DNA from: CAWATZ01 sp963784995
Lineage (GTDB): Bacteria; Planctomycetota; Planctomycetia; Gemmatales; Gemmataceae
Length of the DNA: 64,000 bases
Assembly: GCA_963784995.1 (NCBI GenBank)
Contig: CAWATZ010000007.1
Location: 806,001-870,000 of the forward strand
Reading direction: 5' to 3'
Every line of letters begins with the position of its first letter. The first letter of the stretch is position 1. This document shows positions 43,970 through 53,686 of this stretch, one piece after another. The position numbers and the translations under genes were made by a program. The notes beneath the pieces are model-generated. The model ran no database searches and was not told the DNA's origin. It saw only the letters and a list, made by a program, of their open reading frames with translations.

Positions 43970-46675
43970 CTAGCGCTTCACGGTCGTTTCCTTGGCCTTC
44001 GCCGGGATGGGCCAGTCGCGCCATTCGGTGTAGGTGCGGTGTCCCTCCTTGGTCTTCTCGACAAAGGTGTGGACCCGGGTGCGATCGTCGTTCCAGCTGT
44101 ATCCCCGCACGACCAGATCGCCCGTTTCGAGGTTCTGCACCTGATCGATGCGCCGAATCACGCCCAGCCGATCCGCGTCGCTCGTCCAGTGTTTTTGCAA
44201 TGCCGTCGTGAAGTCCTCGCTGGTCGAGGACGGCACGGCGCGATACCGGCCCAGGATCCGGCTCACCTTGCCGTTCTCGAAATAGACGACGCACAGGTCA
44301 TACGGGCTCTTGGCCGGCTGGAACAGCACCAGGCCGCCGTCCGCCGTCGTGCTGGTCGCGGTCGGCTTCCAGCGCCGGATCAGGTCTTCCCGACGGTCGC
44401 CCAGGTGGCAGAACTCGACGCCGCGCGAGCAGACTTCCAGCTTCGGCAGCTTGACGCCTTGCGGCTGGTCCGCCGGGCAATCGGTCAGGACCACTTCCAT
44501 GCAATAGGGATCGGCCTGGTAGGTCAGCCGGGTGCGATCGTCCTGCCAGCAATAGAAGACCGGAGGGTGCTTGCTCTGCGCTGTGTCGGTCCACAGGCCC
44601 AGCCACGGGGCCGGCAACGCCTCGGGCTCGCCGTTGGCCTTCTTGAGCCGGTCCAGAAGCGAAGGCACCTTCGTGCCGGCCTTGACCGGGACTTCCCGAT
44701 AGCGGATGCGCACCTCGGCCAGCTTGTTGTCCGGGGTGTAGCGCAGCACCAGCTGGGCCGGGGAGGCCGAGTCCACGGCCAGCACGCCGGAAAACAGCAT
44801 GCTGAAACTGCCGTCGGCCGTCTTGATCATCGGCCGGCTCTTGAGGTCCTGCGGCAGCTCCTTGCTGGCCTGTTCCCGGCTGATGCCCAGTTCCAGGTTC
44901 AGCCAGTGCAGGGCACGCGGCAGCCGGACCAGCGGCTTGTCCCCTTCTAGACGCTGCTTGCGCACCTGCTCGTCCAGGGCGACGGCCGACTTCAGCCGCT
45001 CCGCCAGCTCCTTGCCGCGCGTGTCTCGGTAGACCAGCTCCGGAGACTCGGAGGAGTCGTAGGGGAACGAAAGCTGAACCTGCGTCGGGGACTGTTCCCA
45101 GAGGAGGTTCAGGTGCTGCTCGGCACCGATCAGCTGACAGGGACCGTAGGCCGACCAGAGTGGCAGCAGCAGTTTCGGCCAGGCACGGTTGCTCATGTTC
45201 TCCTCGGCGGACCAGCTCAGGGTCAGCGAGTCGAACAGGTCGGCGTCCTTGACCTTGCTGAACACGGCCAGGTCCGGCCTCGCCTCACCCACAGGCACCG
45301 ACAGCTTGGCCAGCAATTCCGCCTGCTTTGCCTCGCCCTTCTTCAGCTCCAGGGGTTTGCCGGAGACAACCCCCGGCATCAATTCGCAGCGCGTGTGGTC
45401 ATAAGTTCGGTTCAGGTTGACCAGCCCGAGGTTAAGCGGGTCGGCCGGCAGCCGGCTCGGCAGAGGTTTCGCTCCCGGTGCGGTGACACGCAAGACCGCT
45501 CCCAGGGCCCGGGAACGAGCCGGCGTCAGGGTAAATTCGTAAACCAGCGCACCGGCGGTCCAGCTCTGCCGGGCCAGTCCCGCCACTTTCTCGACCGAAC
45601 CCGCGCTGGCGCTCTGGTCGATCAGGTGAAAGGCCAGGTTGGTTGTGTCGGGGAACAGTTCGCTGATCGTGGCCGGGTAGAGATACCACAGCTCGCCCAG
45701 CTGGTCCTTCTCGTCGAAGAAGGCCAGGGCCCCGATCAGGCGCTCGGTCACGATCGGCATGTCCTGAAGGTCAAGCAGGCGCAGCAGGGCATTGGGTGTG
45801 TGCGCCGCCAGGATCGGTCCGGCAGCGCCGCCCTTGAACAGGCGTGCGACCTCGGACCGGCTGGCCCCCGGCTTGAGGGTCGGTTGCTGGATGGGTGGCT
45901 CGCCCCAGTCCTTGAGCGACTGCTCGATCTCGTCGGCCACCAGCGGCAGGCGGTTCTTGGACTCGCGCCAGGCCTTGACCGCCTCGCGCAGGGCCTGCAT
46001 GCCGATGGGCAGCAAGTCCGCCCCCAGCGGCCCGGCCGCCGACTTCTTGTCCAGCAGCGCCCGCAATTGCCGCTGCACCAGGACCAGTTCGGTCGCCCCT
46101 TCCGTATCGCCCGTGGCCATCTTCAGTTCCGCTTCCTGCAACGTCAGGGCCACCAGGCGCGTCCACTCGACCGGATAATTGCGTTCGCCTTGAAGAGCCT
46201 CGATCTGCTCCAGGAGCTTCTGGTCCTCGGGACCGGCCAGCTTGCGAGCGGCCTCGCAGTCGCCGTGGCGAGCCAGGTGCAGGGCCAGGTCCGCGTCCTT
46301 TTCCCCTTCCTTGGCGTAGGGCGGCAGGCTGATTCCCACCGCCTCGGAGTATTTCGCCTCCGCCAGCACCGGCACCGACAACGGCAGCCGGAGTTTTTCC
46401 AGCAGCAGCGACTCGGCATCGGTGCGGTAGACGGTCTTCAGGGAGTTTTCCAGCCGATCGCGCGAATCATGGGCCTTCTCGGCCAGCTTTTCGCGCGGCA
46501 ATTTCAGCCATTCCGCCAGGTTGACGTCGGTTTCCTCGCCCAGGCGGATGGTTTCATTGACGGCCGGGCCACCGGAAGGCGGGTCCTCGGTTGGCCCCCT
46601 GTTGCTGCTCATCACTCCGGCGATCACCAGTCCTCCGGCGAACAGCACGGCGCCGATCAGCCAGCTGATCTTCAT
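43970..46675 (-). CDS. Large hypothetical membrane-anchored protein
   Basis: A 901-residue protein of unknown function. The ATG at 46675 has GGGGGAG six bases upstream. One N-terminal hydrophobic helix (SWLIGAVLFAGGLVIAGVM) anchors it, so the remainder is outside the cytoplasm. The N-terminal third is helical and charged, with a TPR-like feel (LEQIEALQGERNYPVEWTRL), the central part beta-rich, and the C-terminus contains repeated GxxxDDRTRxxY pieces (CWQDDRTRLTYQADP, YSWNDDRTRVHTFVEK). No catalytic motif is recognised. Base usage is normal and the frame is intact over 2.7 kb, so it is a real gene. Confidence 0.8.
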   Translation of the reverse strand: MKISWLIGAVLFAGGLVIAGVMSSNRGPTEDPPSGGPAVNETIRLGEETDVNLAEWLKLPREKLAEKAHDSRDRLENSLKTVYRTDAESLLLEKLRLPLSVPVLAEAKYSEAVGISLPPYAKEGEKDADLALHLARHGDCEAARKLAGPEDQKLLEQIEALQGERNYPVEWTRLVALTLQEAELKMATGDTEGATELVLVQRQLRALLDKKSAAGPLGADLLPIGMQALREAVKAWRESKNRLPLVADEIEQSLKDWGEPPIQQPTLKPGASRSEVARLFKGGAAGPILAAHTPNALLRLLDLQDMPIVTERLIGALAFFDEKDQLGELWYLYPATISELFPDTTNLAFHLIDQSASAGSVEKVAGLARQSWTAGALVYEFTLTPARSRALGAVLRVTAPGAKPLPSRLPADPLNLGLVNLNRTYDHTRCELMPGVVSGKPLELKKGEAKQAELLAKLSVPVGEARPDLAVFSKVKDADLFDSLTLSWSAEENMSNRAWPKLLLPLWSAYGPCQLIGAEQHLNLLWEQSPTQVQLSFPYDSSESPELVYRDTRGKELAERLKSAVALDEQVRKQRLEGDKPLVRLPRALHWLNLELGISREQASKELPQDLKSRPMIKTADGSFSMLFSGVLAVDSASPAQLVLRYTPDNKLAEVRIRYREVPVKAGTKVPSLLDRLKKANGEPEALPAPWLGLWTDTAQSKHPPVFYCWQDDRTRLTYQADPYCMEVVLTDCPADQPQGVKLPKLEVCSRGVEFCHLGDRREDLIRRWKPTATSTTADGGLVLFQPAKSPYDLCVVYFENGKVSRILGRYRAVPSSTSEDFTTALQKHWTSDADRLGVIRRIDQVQNLETGDLVVRGYSWNDDRTRVHTFVEKTKEGHRTYTEWRDWPIPAKAKETTVKR

Positions 46676-46822
46676 TGTTTGCTCCCCCACGAAATCGTGA
46701 ACGCAGATGCGAATTCAGTCATGCCTGCGCTCAACTGTAGGTTTTTTTTCGTGAGGATGCGGCCAGATTCTGTTCCGGCAGGAAAAAGACTGGATGCTGG
46801 CACGAGGCGATCAGCCAGTGTT

Positions 46823-46948
46823 CGACCCCTGCCGGCTTGCCCGGCAGGTGAAGCAGGTCAGCGGCTAGAAAGGAGCGCAAGAAAACGCTTCTGCCTTTGT
46901 TTCTAGCCAATGACCTGCTTCACCTGCCGGGCAAGCCGGCAGGGGTCG
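46823..46948. repeat. 38-bp inverted repeat
   Basis: Arms 46823-46860 and 46911-46948 are perfect complements, and the inner GGCTAGAAA/TTTCTAGCC (46863-46871, 46900-46908) pairs as well. It lies next to the gamma-glutamyltransferase stop, so it could end that transcript. The rest of 46676-46954 has no gene. Confidence 0.92.
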
Positions 46949-46954
46949 TTCTTC

Positions 46955-48681
46955 TCAATACCCCACGGCTGCGCCGTCCTTGCGTGGTTCCGAGCCGCCG
47001 TGAAGCACGTTCGTTTCCGGGTCGATCAGGATGCCCTGGTAGCCGCCGCCGTTGGTCCGCACTTGCGTCACCTTGTGGCCGCGCTTGCGCAGCTCCGCGA
47101 TCACCGCATCCGGAATGCCGGGCTCCACTTGCAAGGTGCCGCCGTCGGGGTCGCCGGGTGTCCCGGTCGGCCGGGCCGAACCGACGTGCTCGATCCGCGG
47201 GGCCTCGCCGGCCTGCTGCACGTTCATGCCGAAATCGATCAGGTTGACCAGCACCTGCACTTGCCCCTGCGGCTGCATGTCGCCGCCCATGACGCCGAAG
47301 ACAAACCACGGTTTGCCGTCCTTCGTCGCCATGGCCGGGATGATCGTGTGGAACGGCCGTTTGCCCGGCTCCAGCCGGTTGGGGTGCTTCTCGTCCAGGG
47401 CCAGCAGCGTGCCCCGGTTTTGCAAGGCGAACCCCAGCTTGCCCGGCACCAGGCCCGAGCCGAAGCCGAAGTAGTTGCTCTGGATCAGCGACACGCAGTT
47501 GCGGTCCTTATCCACCACGCACAGGTACACCGTGTCGCTCTTGCCCAGCTTCGGATCGCCCGGCTCGATCTCCTTGAGCGCCTGGTCGGGCTTGATCAGC
47601 TGCCGTCTCTTCTCGGCGTAGGTCTTGGAGATCAGCTCGGCCGTCGGCACGGAAACGAAGGTAGGGTCCGCGTAATAGCGGGCGCGGTCCGCATAGGCGA
47701 TCTTCTTGGCCTCGACCATCAGGTGCCAGAAGTCGGCCGACTGCGGCCCGAGCTTTTTCAGGTCGTAGCCTTCGAGGAGGTTGAGCATCTGCAAGACGGC
47801 GATCCCCTGCCCCGGCGGCGGGATCTCCCAGACGTCCACGCCGCGATAAGTCGTCTTGACCGGATCGACCCAGGTGGAAGTGTGTTCGGTGAAGTCCTTC
47901 AGCGAAAACAGCCCACCCACCTTGTCCGAGAAGTCCACGATCTCCTGAGCGATCGGCCCCTTGTAAAAGGCGTCGCGCCCCTTCTCGGCGATCAGCCGAT
48001 AGGAGCGAGCCAGGGCCGGGTTCTTGAACAGCTCGCCGGCCCGGGGCGCCCGGCCGTTGACTGAGGTAAGTGCGAGCGGCGTCGGGCGTCTCCTTCAGGC
48101 GCGCCTCGGACCTGCGCCAGTAGCCCCCGATCACCTCGGTGACCGGGAAGCCTTCCTCGGCGTAGCGGATGCGACGGCTCCAGCAAGCTGGCGAAGGGCG
48201 CCTTGCCGAAGCGCTTGTGCAGTTCGGACCAGCCATCGACGCAGCCCGGCACCGACCAGCTGAGCGGCCCGATCGTGGGAATCTCGCGGTAGCCTTTCTC
48301 GGCGAACCATGCCCGGCTGGCCTTGAGCGGCGCCCGGCCGCTGGCGTTGAGCCCGTGCAGTCGGCCGGTCTTGCTGTCCCAGACGATGGCGTACAGGTCG
48401 CCGCCGATGCCGCAGCTCATCGGCTCCATCAGCCCCAGGGCGGCGTTGACGGCGATGGCCGCGTCCACGGCGTTGCCGCCCGCCTTGAGGACGTCCAGCC
48501 CGATCTGAGCGGCGAGCGGATGGCTGGTGGCGACCATGCCGTGCGTCGCCAGCGTCACCGATCGCCCCGCGCGAAACGGGGCGGGCGTAAGCCGGTCGGC
48601 CGCGGAAACTTCCTCGCAGGCCAGGTAACAGACGTCGGCGGGGGCGGCCAGGAACACGCAGCAGAGAAGCGATCGGCGCAT
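46955..48681 (-). pseudogene. ggt: Gamma-glutamyltransferase, two frameshifts
   Basis: A GGT precursor of the Ntn-hydrolase family that cleaves glutathione and other gamma-glutamyl compounds. It begins with a signal peptide-like LLCCVFLAAPADVCYLAC and has HPLAAQIGLDVLKAGGNAVD and GIGGDLYAIVWD from the large subunit. Shifts near 48172 and 48055 break the middle (EEGFPVTEVIGGYW... in the second frame). The third frame carries the small subunit, with Thr in GKSDTVYLCVVDKDRNCVS as the probable autoprocessing nucleophile, and FHTIIPAMATKDGKPWFVF, MGGDMQPQGQVQVLVNL. Both subunits are otherwise complete, so sequencing error is likely. Confidence 0.87.
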
Positions 48682-48765
48682 GGGTGCGTCTCGTGGGTGA
48701 AGGAGCGGGGGAGTCTACCGAAAGAGGATAAGAGGAAGCGGGGGGAAAGCCAAGGCGGAGGGACA

Positions 48766-48794
48766 TTGCAATCGCGAGCCGAGTGTGCGATAAC
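48766..48794 (+). promoter_or_regulatory. Promoter of exported protein copy 1
   Basis: TTGCAA, 17-base spacer, GATAAC inside TGCGATAAC. The same box is conserved at 49811-49839 before copy 2. Confidence 0.6.
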
Positions 48795-48844
48795 AGGCAC
48801 ACTGACGTGAACCACGAAACCCGCCCGAGGAAAGGAAACCGCTC

Positions 48845-49273
48845 ATGGGAACCACTCTCTGGTTGCTCTCTGGCCTGGCCGTCGTCGCCGCTCCGCTCCC
48901 TGCCAATACCCCCAGGACTGTCACCAGCCAACCCCCATCGATCGTCCTCATCCACGAGGTGGACAAAGCCAAGATGCTCCTGAATATCAGCACATCTTAT
49001 GGTATCTCTGAATTCTCCATGAAGGGTGTTGTGGTTTACGACCCCGAGGGGAAAGTCGTGCCGCCGGACACTTACTGGAAGCGTCTCAAAGCGGGCACGG
49101 TCGTGCTGATGTCCTGGGGTGGCGAGAAAGTCGATCCGGTGTTCCTGCAATTCGCCCGTCCAGAAACATTGATTTTGGTTCAGGGCAAGGAGGCGTTTGG
49201 CCCCCCCGAGGAAATCCGCGCTGCTCCCACACCGGAAGTTCTCCCTGCTCCAAAACCGGCGCCCCGGCCGTGA
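48845..49273 (+). CDS. Small exported protein, duplicated family, copy 1
   Basis: A 142-residue protein. GTLWLLSGLAVVAAPLP-type signal segment (MGTTLWLLSGLAVVAAPLP) opens it. The mature part has KGVVVYDPEGKVVPPDTYWK and FARPETLILVQ, with a Pro-rich tail. It is unknown, but is clearly paralogous to the protein at 49892-50395, which has an extra insert of about 25 residues. The promoter and leader are duplicated too. It is probably periplasmic. Confidence 0.8.
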   Translation: MGTTLWLLSGLAVVAAPLPANTPRTVTSQPPSIVLIHEVDKAKMLLNISTSYGISEFSMKGVVVYDPEGKVVPPDTYWKRLKAGTVVLMSWGGEKVDPVFLQFARPETLILVQGKEAFGPPEEIRAAPTPEVLPAPKPAPRP

Positions 49274-49433
49274 ACCATCGGGACACAATCTCCTCCGACC
49301 AGACTGACTGGCTTCCGGGCTTCCGCTGCGGTAGCCAGCTGGTCGTGGTGGCAGGATGCGCGAGGGAAAAGTCGGCTGCGATGTTCGGAGTAGAATGGAA
49401 GCATCCGCCGCACAGCCCTTGGAGGAACTCGGT

Positions 49434-49838
49434 ATGTCCGCACCATCACTGACCCAGCCGAGCGTTTACTCGTATCCGGCGGACGTCCTTGCCTTCGCGG
49501 AGCAAAAGAAGGTTCAGCAGTACCTTGATCCCCTGGTCGAGGCCACGCGAAAGCTGTTTCCGAAGATCACCAGCCTGACAATCTCCGTGGAGGCAGACCC
49601 CGAACTGCGCGACGAGCGGCACATCGTGTTTGAGCTGAAAGCGCCCAAGGAGAGCGTCCGGCATTTTGTCCAGGCGGAGCAATTCTGGGCTTCGGAGCTG
49701 TTCCGCATCTGCCCGGCGCCACTGGTCTGCTTCTTTCAACTCATTTTGCTCCGAATACCTGCCTCTCCTCAGACAACCGAAAGCACCGGCGAAGCCAAGG
49801 CAGAGGGCCATTGCAATCGGGTGCCGAGTGTGCGATAA
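49434..49838 (+). CDS. Hypothetical protein with chimeric C-terminus
   Basis: A 134-residue protein. The ATG at 49434 is chosen because GGAGG lies 8 bases upstream; an ATG at 49395 would add 13 residues. The body (FAEQKKVQQYLDPLVEATRK; LRDERHIVFELKAPKESVRH) is alpha/beta, unrecognised. The last residues GEAKAEGHCNRVPSVR are encoded by the duplicated promoter region of the next gene, so the original end was probably replaced when the duplication landed. Confidence 0.65.
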   Translation: MSAPSLTQPSVYSYPADVLAFAEQKKVQQYLDPLVEATRKLFPKITSLTISVEADPELRDERHIVFELKAPKESVRHFVQAEQFWASELFRICPAPLVCFFQLILLRIPASPQTTESTGEAKAEGHCNRVPSVR

Positions 49839-49839
49839 C
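49811..49839 (+). promoter_or_regulatory. Promoter of exported protein copy 2
   Basis: TTGCAA, 17-base spacer, GATAAC, same as for copy 1. It overlaps the 3' end of the gene ending at 49838. Confidence 0.6.
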
Positions 49840-49891
49840 AGGATCTTGATGATAACCAACGACGACATGCATTCAAGAAAGGTCACCACTC

Positions 49892-50395
49892 ATGGGAAGC
49901 ACCCTTTGGTTGCTGTCGGGGCTGGCAGTCGTTGCCGCTCCTCTCCCGACCGAGACGCCCAGGCCCGCCAGCGGGCCACCGCGCATCATCTTCGTCGAAC
50001 AAGCGGACAAGGCCAGAATGGAACTGCGTTTGCTTGAGGTCGAGCAAGTCCCAGTCACAAGACAGGTCACCGAGAACGCAGTCGTTGGGGGTAAAGCCGT
50101 ACAGGTCGCACGCAACGTCGTTGTGTCCGTGCCCATTCACAAGATCAGTCTCCTGTCCATGAAGAACGTTGTCGTTTACGACACGGAAGGAAAAGTGGTC
50201 GGTCCAGACACCTACTGGAAGCAGCTCAAAGGGGGTGCCGTCGTGCTGCTCTCCAACCACAAAGTCGATCCGACCTATCTGAAATGTATCCGTCCGGAGA
50301 CGCTGATTCTGGTGCAGCAGAACGCCGGAGACGGGCCGGTGGTCCCCGAACGCATCATTCCCGCTCCCATTCCCATCAAGAAACCCCCTCAATGA
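49892..50395 (+). CDS. Small exported protein, duplicated family, copy 2
   Basis: A 167-residue paralogue of the 48845 gene, with the same opening (MGSTLWLLSGLAVVAAPLP) and KNVVVYDTEGKVVGPDTYWK, CIRPETLILVQ. Between the Lys-rich start and this core it has an extra beta segment (VTENAVVGGKAVQVARNVVV). The region after the stop is also similar to that after copy 1. It is presumed periplasmic and has no known function. Confidence 0.8.
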   Translation: MGSTLWLLSGLAVVAAPLPTETPRPASGPPRIIFVEQADKARMELRLLEVEQVPVTRQVTENAVVGGKAVQVARNVVVSVPIHKISLLSMKNVVVYDTEGKVVGPDTYWKQLKGGAVVLLSNHKVDPTYLKCIRPETLILVQQNAGDGPVVPERIIPAPIPIKKPPQ

Positions 50396-50635
50396 ACCAT
50401 CCCGAGACGATCTCCACCAACCCGACCGGCTGGCTCCCAGGCATCCGCCACGGTCGCCAGCCGGTCGTGCCACTTGTTGCCCAATCCGCTTCTTCCGTTC
50501 CGCCCCTTCCGCTGCTACAATACCCAAAAGTGCCTCTCCCGGCGGCGAGAGGCGAGGCCAGCGCCAGGATTCGGCGCCTCCAGCAAACTCCCCCAGGGCA
50601 AACCCGGCTTGCTGTTCCGGGCGCGGACCATCACC

Positions 50636-51082
50636 ATGAACTTCCAGGTTGACGCCACTCCCAGTCTGTCCAAGCTCCCCACCGATCTTCCCGCTTCCGC
50701 GGCCCCGGCTAGTACCCCCGAGGTGGTGGACCTGCTCCGGCAGATCCTCGAAGTGCAGAAGGAGCAGCTGGCCTACCAGCGGGCCGCCGCGGCCGCCCAT
50801 GACATGGCTTCGCGCTGGCGTTCCTTCCTATCGCGCTGGCAGCAAGATTTCCCCTATCTGTCCGAGGATTGCCGGAAAGCCATGCCGGTCCTGGAGAAGG
50901 CCTATGGCCGGATGATCGCCGAGCTGGCCGAGCGGCTCAACGGCGAGGAGGAGCCGCTGGACAGCGATTTTGCCTTGCAGGACTTCCTCGACCGCTACGG
51001 CATGCGCCTGGCCCAGCTGGGCACCATCCTCAACCTCGTCGCTCCCCTGGCCGAGGCCGGCCCCCAGGGCGAGGCCACCTGA
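50636..51082 (+). CDS. Hypothetical helical protein
   Basis: A 148-residue protein. No clear ribosome binding site was seen before the ATG. A Pro/Ala-rich start leads to helices (VVDLLRQILEVQKEQLAYQR and WRSFLSRWQQDFPYLSEDCR), ending in a helix YGMRLAQLGTILNLVAPLAE. The family is unknown. It converges with the CehA-like gene, with a 65-base gap. Confidence 0.65.
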   Translation: MNFQVDATPSLSKLPTDLPASAAPASTPEVVDLLRQILEVQKEQLAYQRAAAAAHDMASRWRSFLSRWQQDFPYLSEDCRKAMPVLEKAYGRMIAELAERLNGEEEPLDSDFALQDFLDRYGMRLAQLGTILNLVAPLAEAGPQGEAT

Positions 51083-51147
51083 CCGCTGCCTGCCAAAGTG
51101 CGCTGGCCGCTGTGTGTGTGCAGCAGCGCAATGCAATCCATCCGCGG

Positions 51148-53469
51148 TCAACGCTGCTCACACTCGGCCGCGATCTTGCGGTACGCTTCGCGGGAAGTGT
51201 TGAACGCGGCCTCGGCCTCGGGCAGTTCCTTCTCGCGGATCTTCTTCTTCTTTTCCTCCCAGCACTTGTCCAGCGCCTTGAGGCACCACTCCGCCGACTG
51301 CTTGCTGGCCCGAATCGGCTTGTCGCCGACCAGCACGAAGACCGGGTTGGTGTGGCTGGAGGGGAAGATCACGCAGGCACACCCAGCTGCTGATACTTGA
51401 TCGGCACCTGGAAGGTCACTTCCTGTTCGCTGCCGTCGGCCTCGATCTCCTTGCTGGCCACCGGCTGGCCGTTGACCACGACCTCGACCGGCACCTTGCG
51501 CGTCTGGCCGATGCGGCTGCGCTCGATGTCCCAGTAGGGTTTCTGGTTGAGCGGCCGATTGCGGATGGCCTCGGTTTCCCGGGTCGGCTTCGGCTCCAGC
51601 AGGGCCGCCACGCTGGCCTTGAGCTGCACCGTGCCCGGCTTCGTCCAGCTTGACCTCGCTCTTCTTCAGACCGACGCCGAGGCCGTTGACCGTGAAGTCC
51701 ATCAGATGGCTCTTGCCGTCGCTGACGTAGCAGCGTCCCTGCTTGATCCCCTCGGCCCACTTGTCGAAATCCAGCTTGCCGTCCAGGTGGACGTAGCTGC
51801 GGCCCAGGCCGACGCGCTCGCCGTAAATGCAGGGGAAGTCGGTCTCGCCGCTGATCCGGCAGCGGTAGCCGCAGTTCAGCGTGTGATACCAGATGTTCAG
51901 CTCCCACACCGACGGCGTGTCCACCGTGGAGATGAAATCGCACATCCCGTGCGTCACGTCCACCACGTACTCGTTGGCGCCGATGCCGTTCATCGGCGGC
52001 ACCATGTAATTGGGCAACTCGTCGGATCGCACCAACGTCCAGGCCCCAGCCGCTGTGAGCGAAGCCGACCACGCCTTTCTGAGCCTTGGCCCACTTGAAG
52101 ATCGGCAGGTCCCAGCTCGGCCAATCGTTGATCAGCTTGGTGCCGGGATAATCCTGCTCGCGCAGCCGCAGCAGGCAGATGTGCCCGCAATGGCTCGACG
52201 GGAAGCCCGACACCTCGACGTCGTAGCGCAGCAGGTGATTGGGCGTGGACAGGGCGTTGGTCTTGCCCTCGAAATAGCGTTTCTGGTGATACCAGCACGG
52301 CCCCCAGCTCAGGCAGCAGCCGACGTTGAGGTCCTCGCCCAGGACGTGGCGCATCATGTCCTCGGGCGTGACGCCCTCGGTCGGGCTTTCGTAGTGAGCG
52401 CAGCCGGCGGCGTGGATGTGATGGTCGCCCGACCACCAGCCCTTCGCCGCGGGATGCACCCAGCGCTTCAGCTGGAAGGTCTCCGTCGTGGGTGCTGGCG
52501 GCCGGCACCGTGATGGTCTGCGGTTCAGCACCAGGTATTCCGGACCGCGCGTGTAGGTGACGGTGTACGTTCCCGGCTGCAGGGCGATGGTCTCGCCGTC
52601 GCCGCGGTAGACCTGCGAATGGAAGCTGAAGTCGGGAGCGAGCCGGCGGCTGGGCGAGGGATAGACCCGGCCCAGGCTGTCGCGTGAAGATGAAAGCGGC
52701 CAATCACCGGCTTGCCGTCGCGCCGGCTCTGGCCGTCGTGATCCAGCACCCTCAGCTTGACCAGCACCGCCGGGGCGGACTCGAACAGCACCGGGATTGT
52801 GGGTGACGTGCCTTTCGGCTGCGGCCGGGCGGGAGGGCTTGCGGGGACAGAGAGGGCAAAGCCGAGGGCGGCCTCGCGCCGGCCGGCGTCCCGGCAATAG
52901 ATCTGAAGGGGCCGGTACTCCACCTCCAACCCCGAGAGCTTCTGGACCAGCGGCTGGCCGGAGTACGAGTCCAGTTCCAGGAAGCGCTTGCGGACCACCT
53001 CGACCGATTCCACCTTGGGGTCAGGGCTGCCGCTGGAGCGCCGCGTCAGCAGACCGGCGTTGGGGCTGACGCCTTGCAGTTGCAGGTTATCGACGCCGGC
53101 CTCGTTGAAGACCTTGACCAGGAAGACGCGCCAGCCTTGCTCGGCCAGTTCCGGTTTGGCTGGTCCCGCGACGGCTTCCAGGGTTGGATTGGCCTTGCTT
53201 CCGCGAATCGTCAGGCCCGCCAGGCAGCGCCTGTCCAGGATCTTCTGGATGATCGTAACCCCGTTCTGATTGTCCTTGCCAGCCTCGGCCAGGGCCTCGC
53301 GCTCCCGGCCGTTCAGGGGAGCGCCCAGCAGTTCCAGGGCCTGCGCGATCCGTTCAGACTGGGCGGCCAGCGGCTGGAGTTCGACCTTGCTGACCTTCGG
53401 CAGTTCGGCGGCGGCAGCCAGGCCGGAGGTCAGGACAAGGAACGAACAGAGGAAAAGGGGCTTGCGCAT
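51148..53469 (-). pseudogene. CehA/McbA-like PHP-type metallohydrolase, multiply frameshifted
   Basis: Starts at the ATG at 53469 with a signal peptide (PLFLCSFLVLTSGLAAA). A beta-rich N-terminal third (VEYRPLQIYCRDAGRREAAL) is followed by a PHP-like metallohydrolase of the CehA/McbA type: GDHHIHAAGCAHYESPTEG, SSHCGHICLLRLREQDYPGT, GVVGFAHSGWGLDV and FISTVDTPSVWELNIWYHTL. The C-terminus carries WCLKALDKCWEEKKKKIRE and ends YRKIAAECEQR. Frames change near 52700, 52500 (two compensating), 52030, 51640 and 51385. Pieces fit in order and almost without loss, so the protein is easy to reconstruct, about 770 residues. It is probably a secreted hydrolase. Confidence 0.75.
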
Positions 53470-53577
53470 GGATGATACCTCTGTCAGGTGGTGGGAACTC
53501 GTGGACGTTTCCGTCACGGTAAGCGCGGATAGGGGAAGAATCAAGGGGCTGAACGATTTGGGCCTCCTGGCAGGTCC

Positions 53578-53664
53578 GCCGAGCCGCGCACGCAGCGCAG
53601 CGGAGTAAGCGGCCCGGTCGCCCGCAGGGCCGCTTACTCCGCTGCGCTGCGTGCGCGGCTCGGC
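53578..53664. repeat. 38-bp perfect inverted repeat, family F
   Basis: Arms 53578-53615 and 53627-53664 are perfect complements with an 11-base loop. Third copy of the palindrome also seen at 26995-27070 and 40349-40435. It lies upstream of the CehA-like gene and at the end of the DUF790 gene. Confidence 0.92.
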
Positions 53665-53686
53665 AGCCGCGAGAGGGGCGCCCGAA

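Noticed and set aside
45113..46906. A 597-residue plus-strand open frame.
   Set aside because: Antisense to the 901-residue gene, low-complexity Gln/Arg composition.
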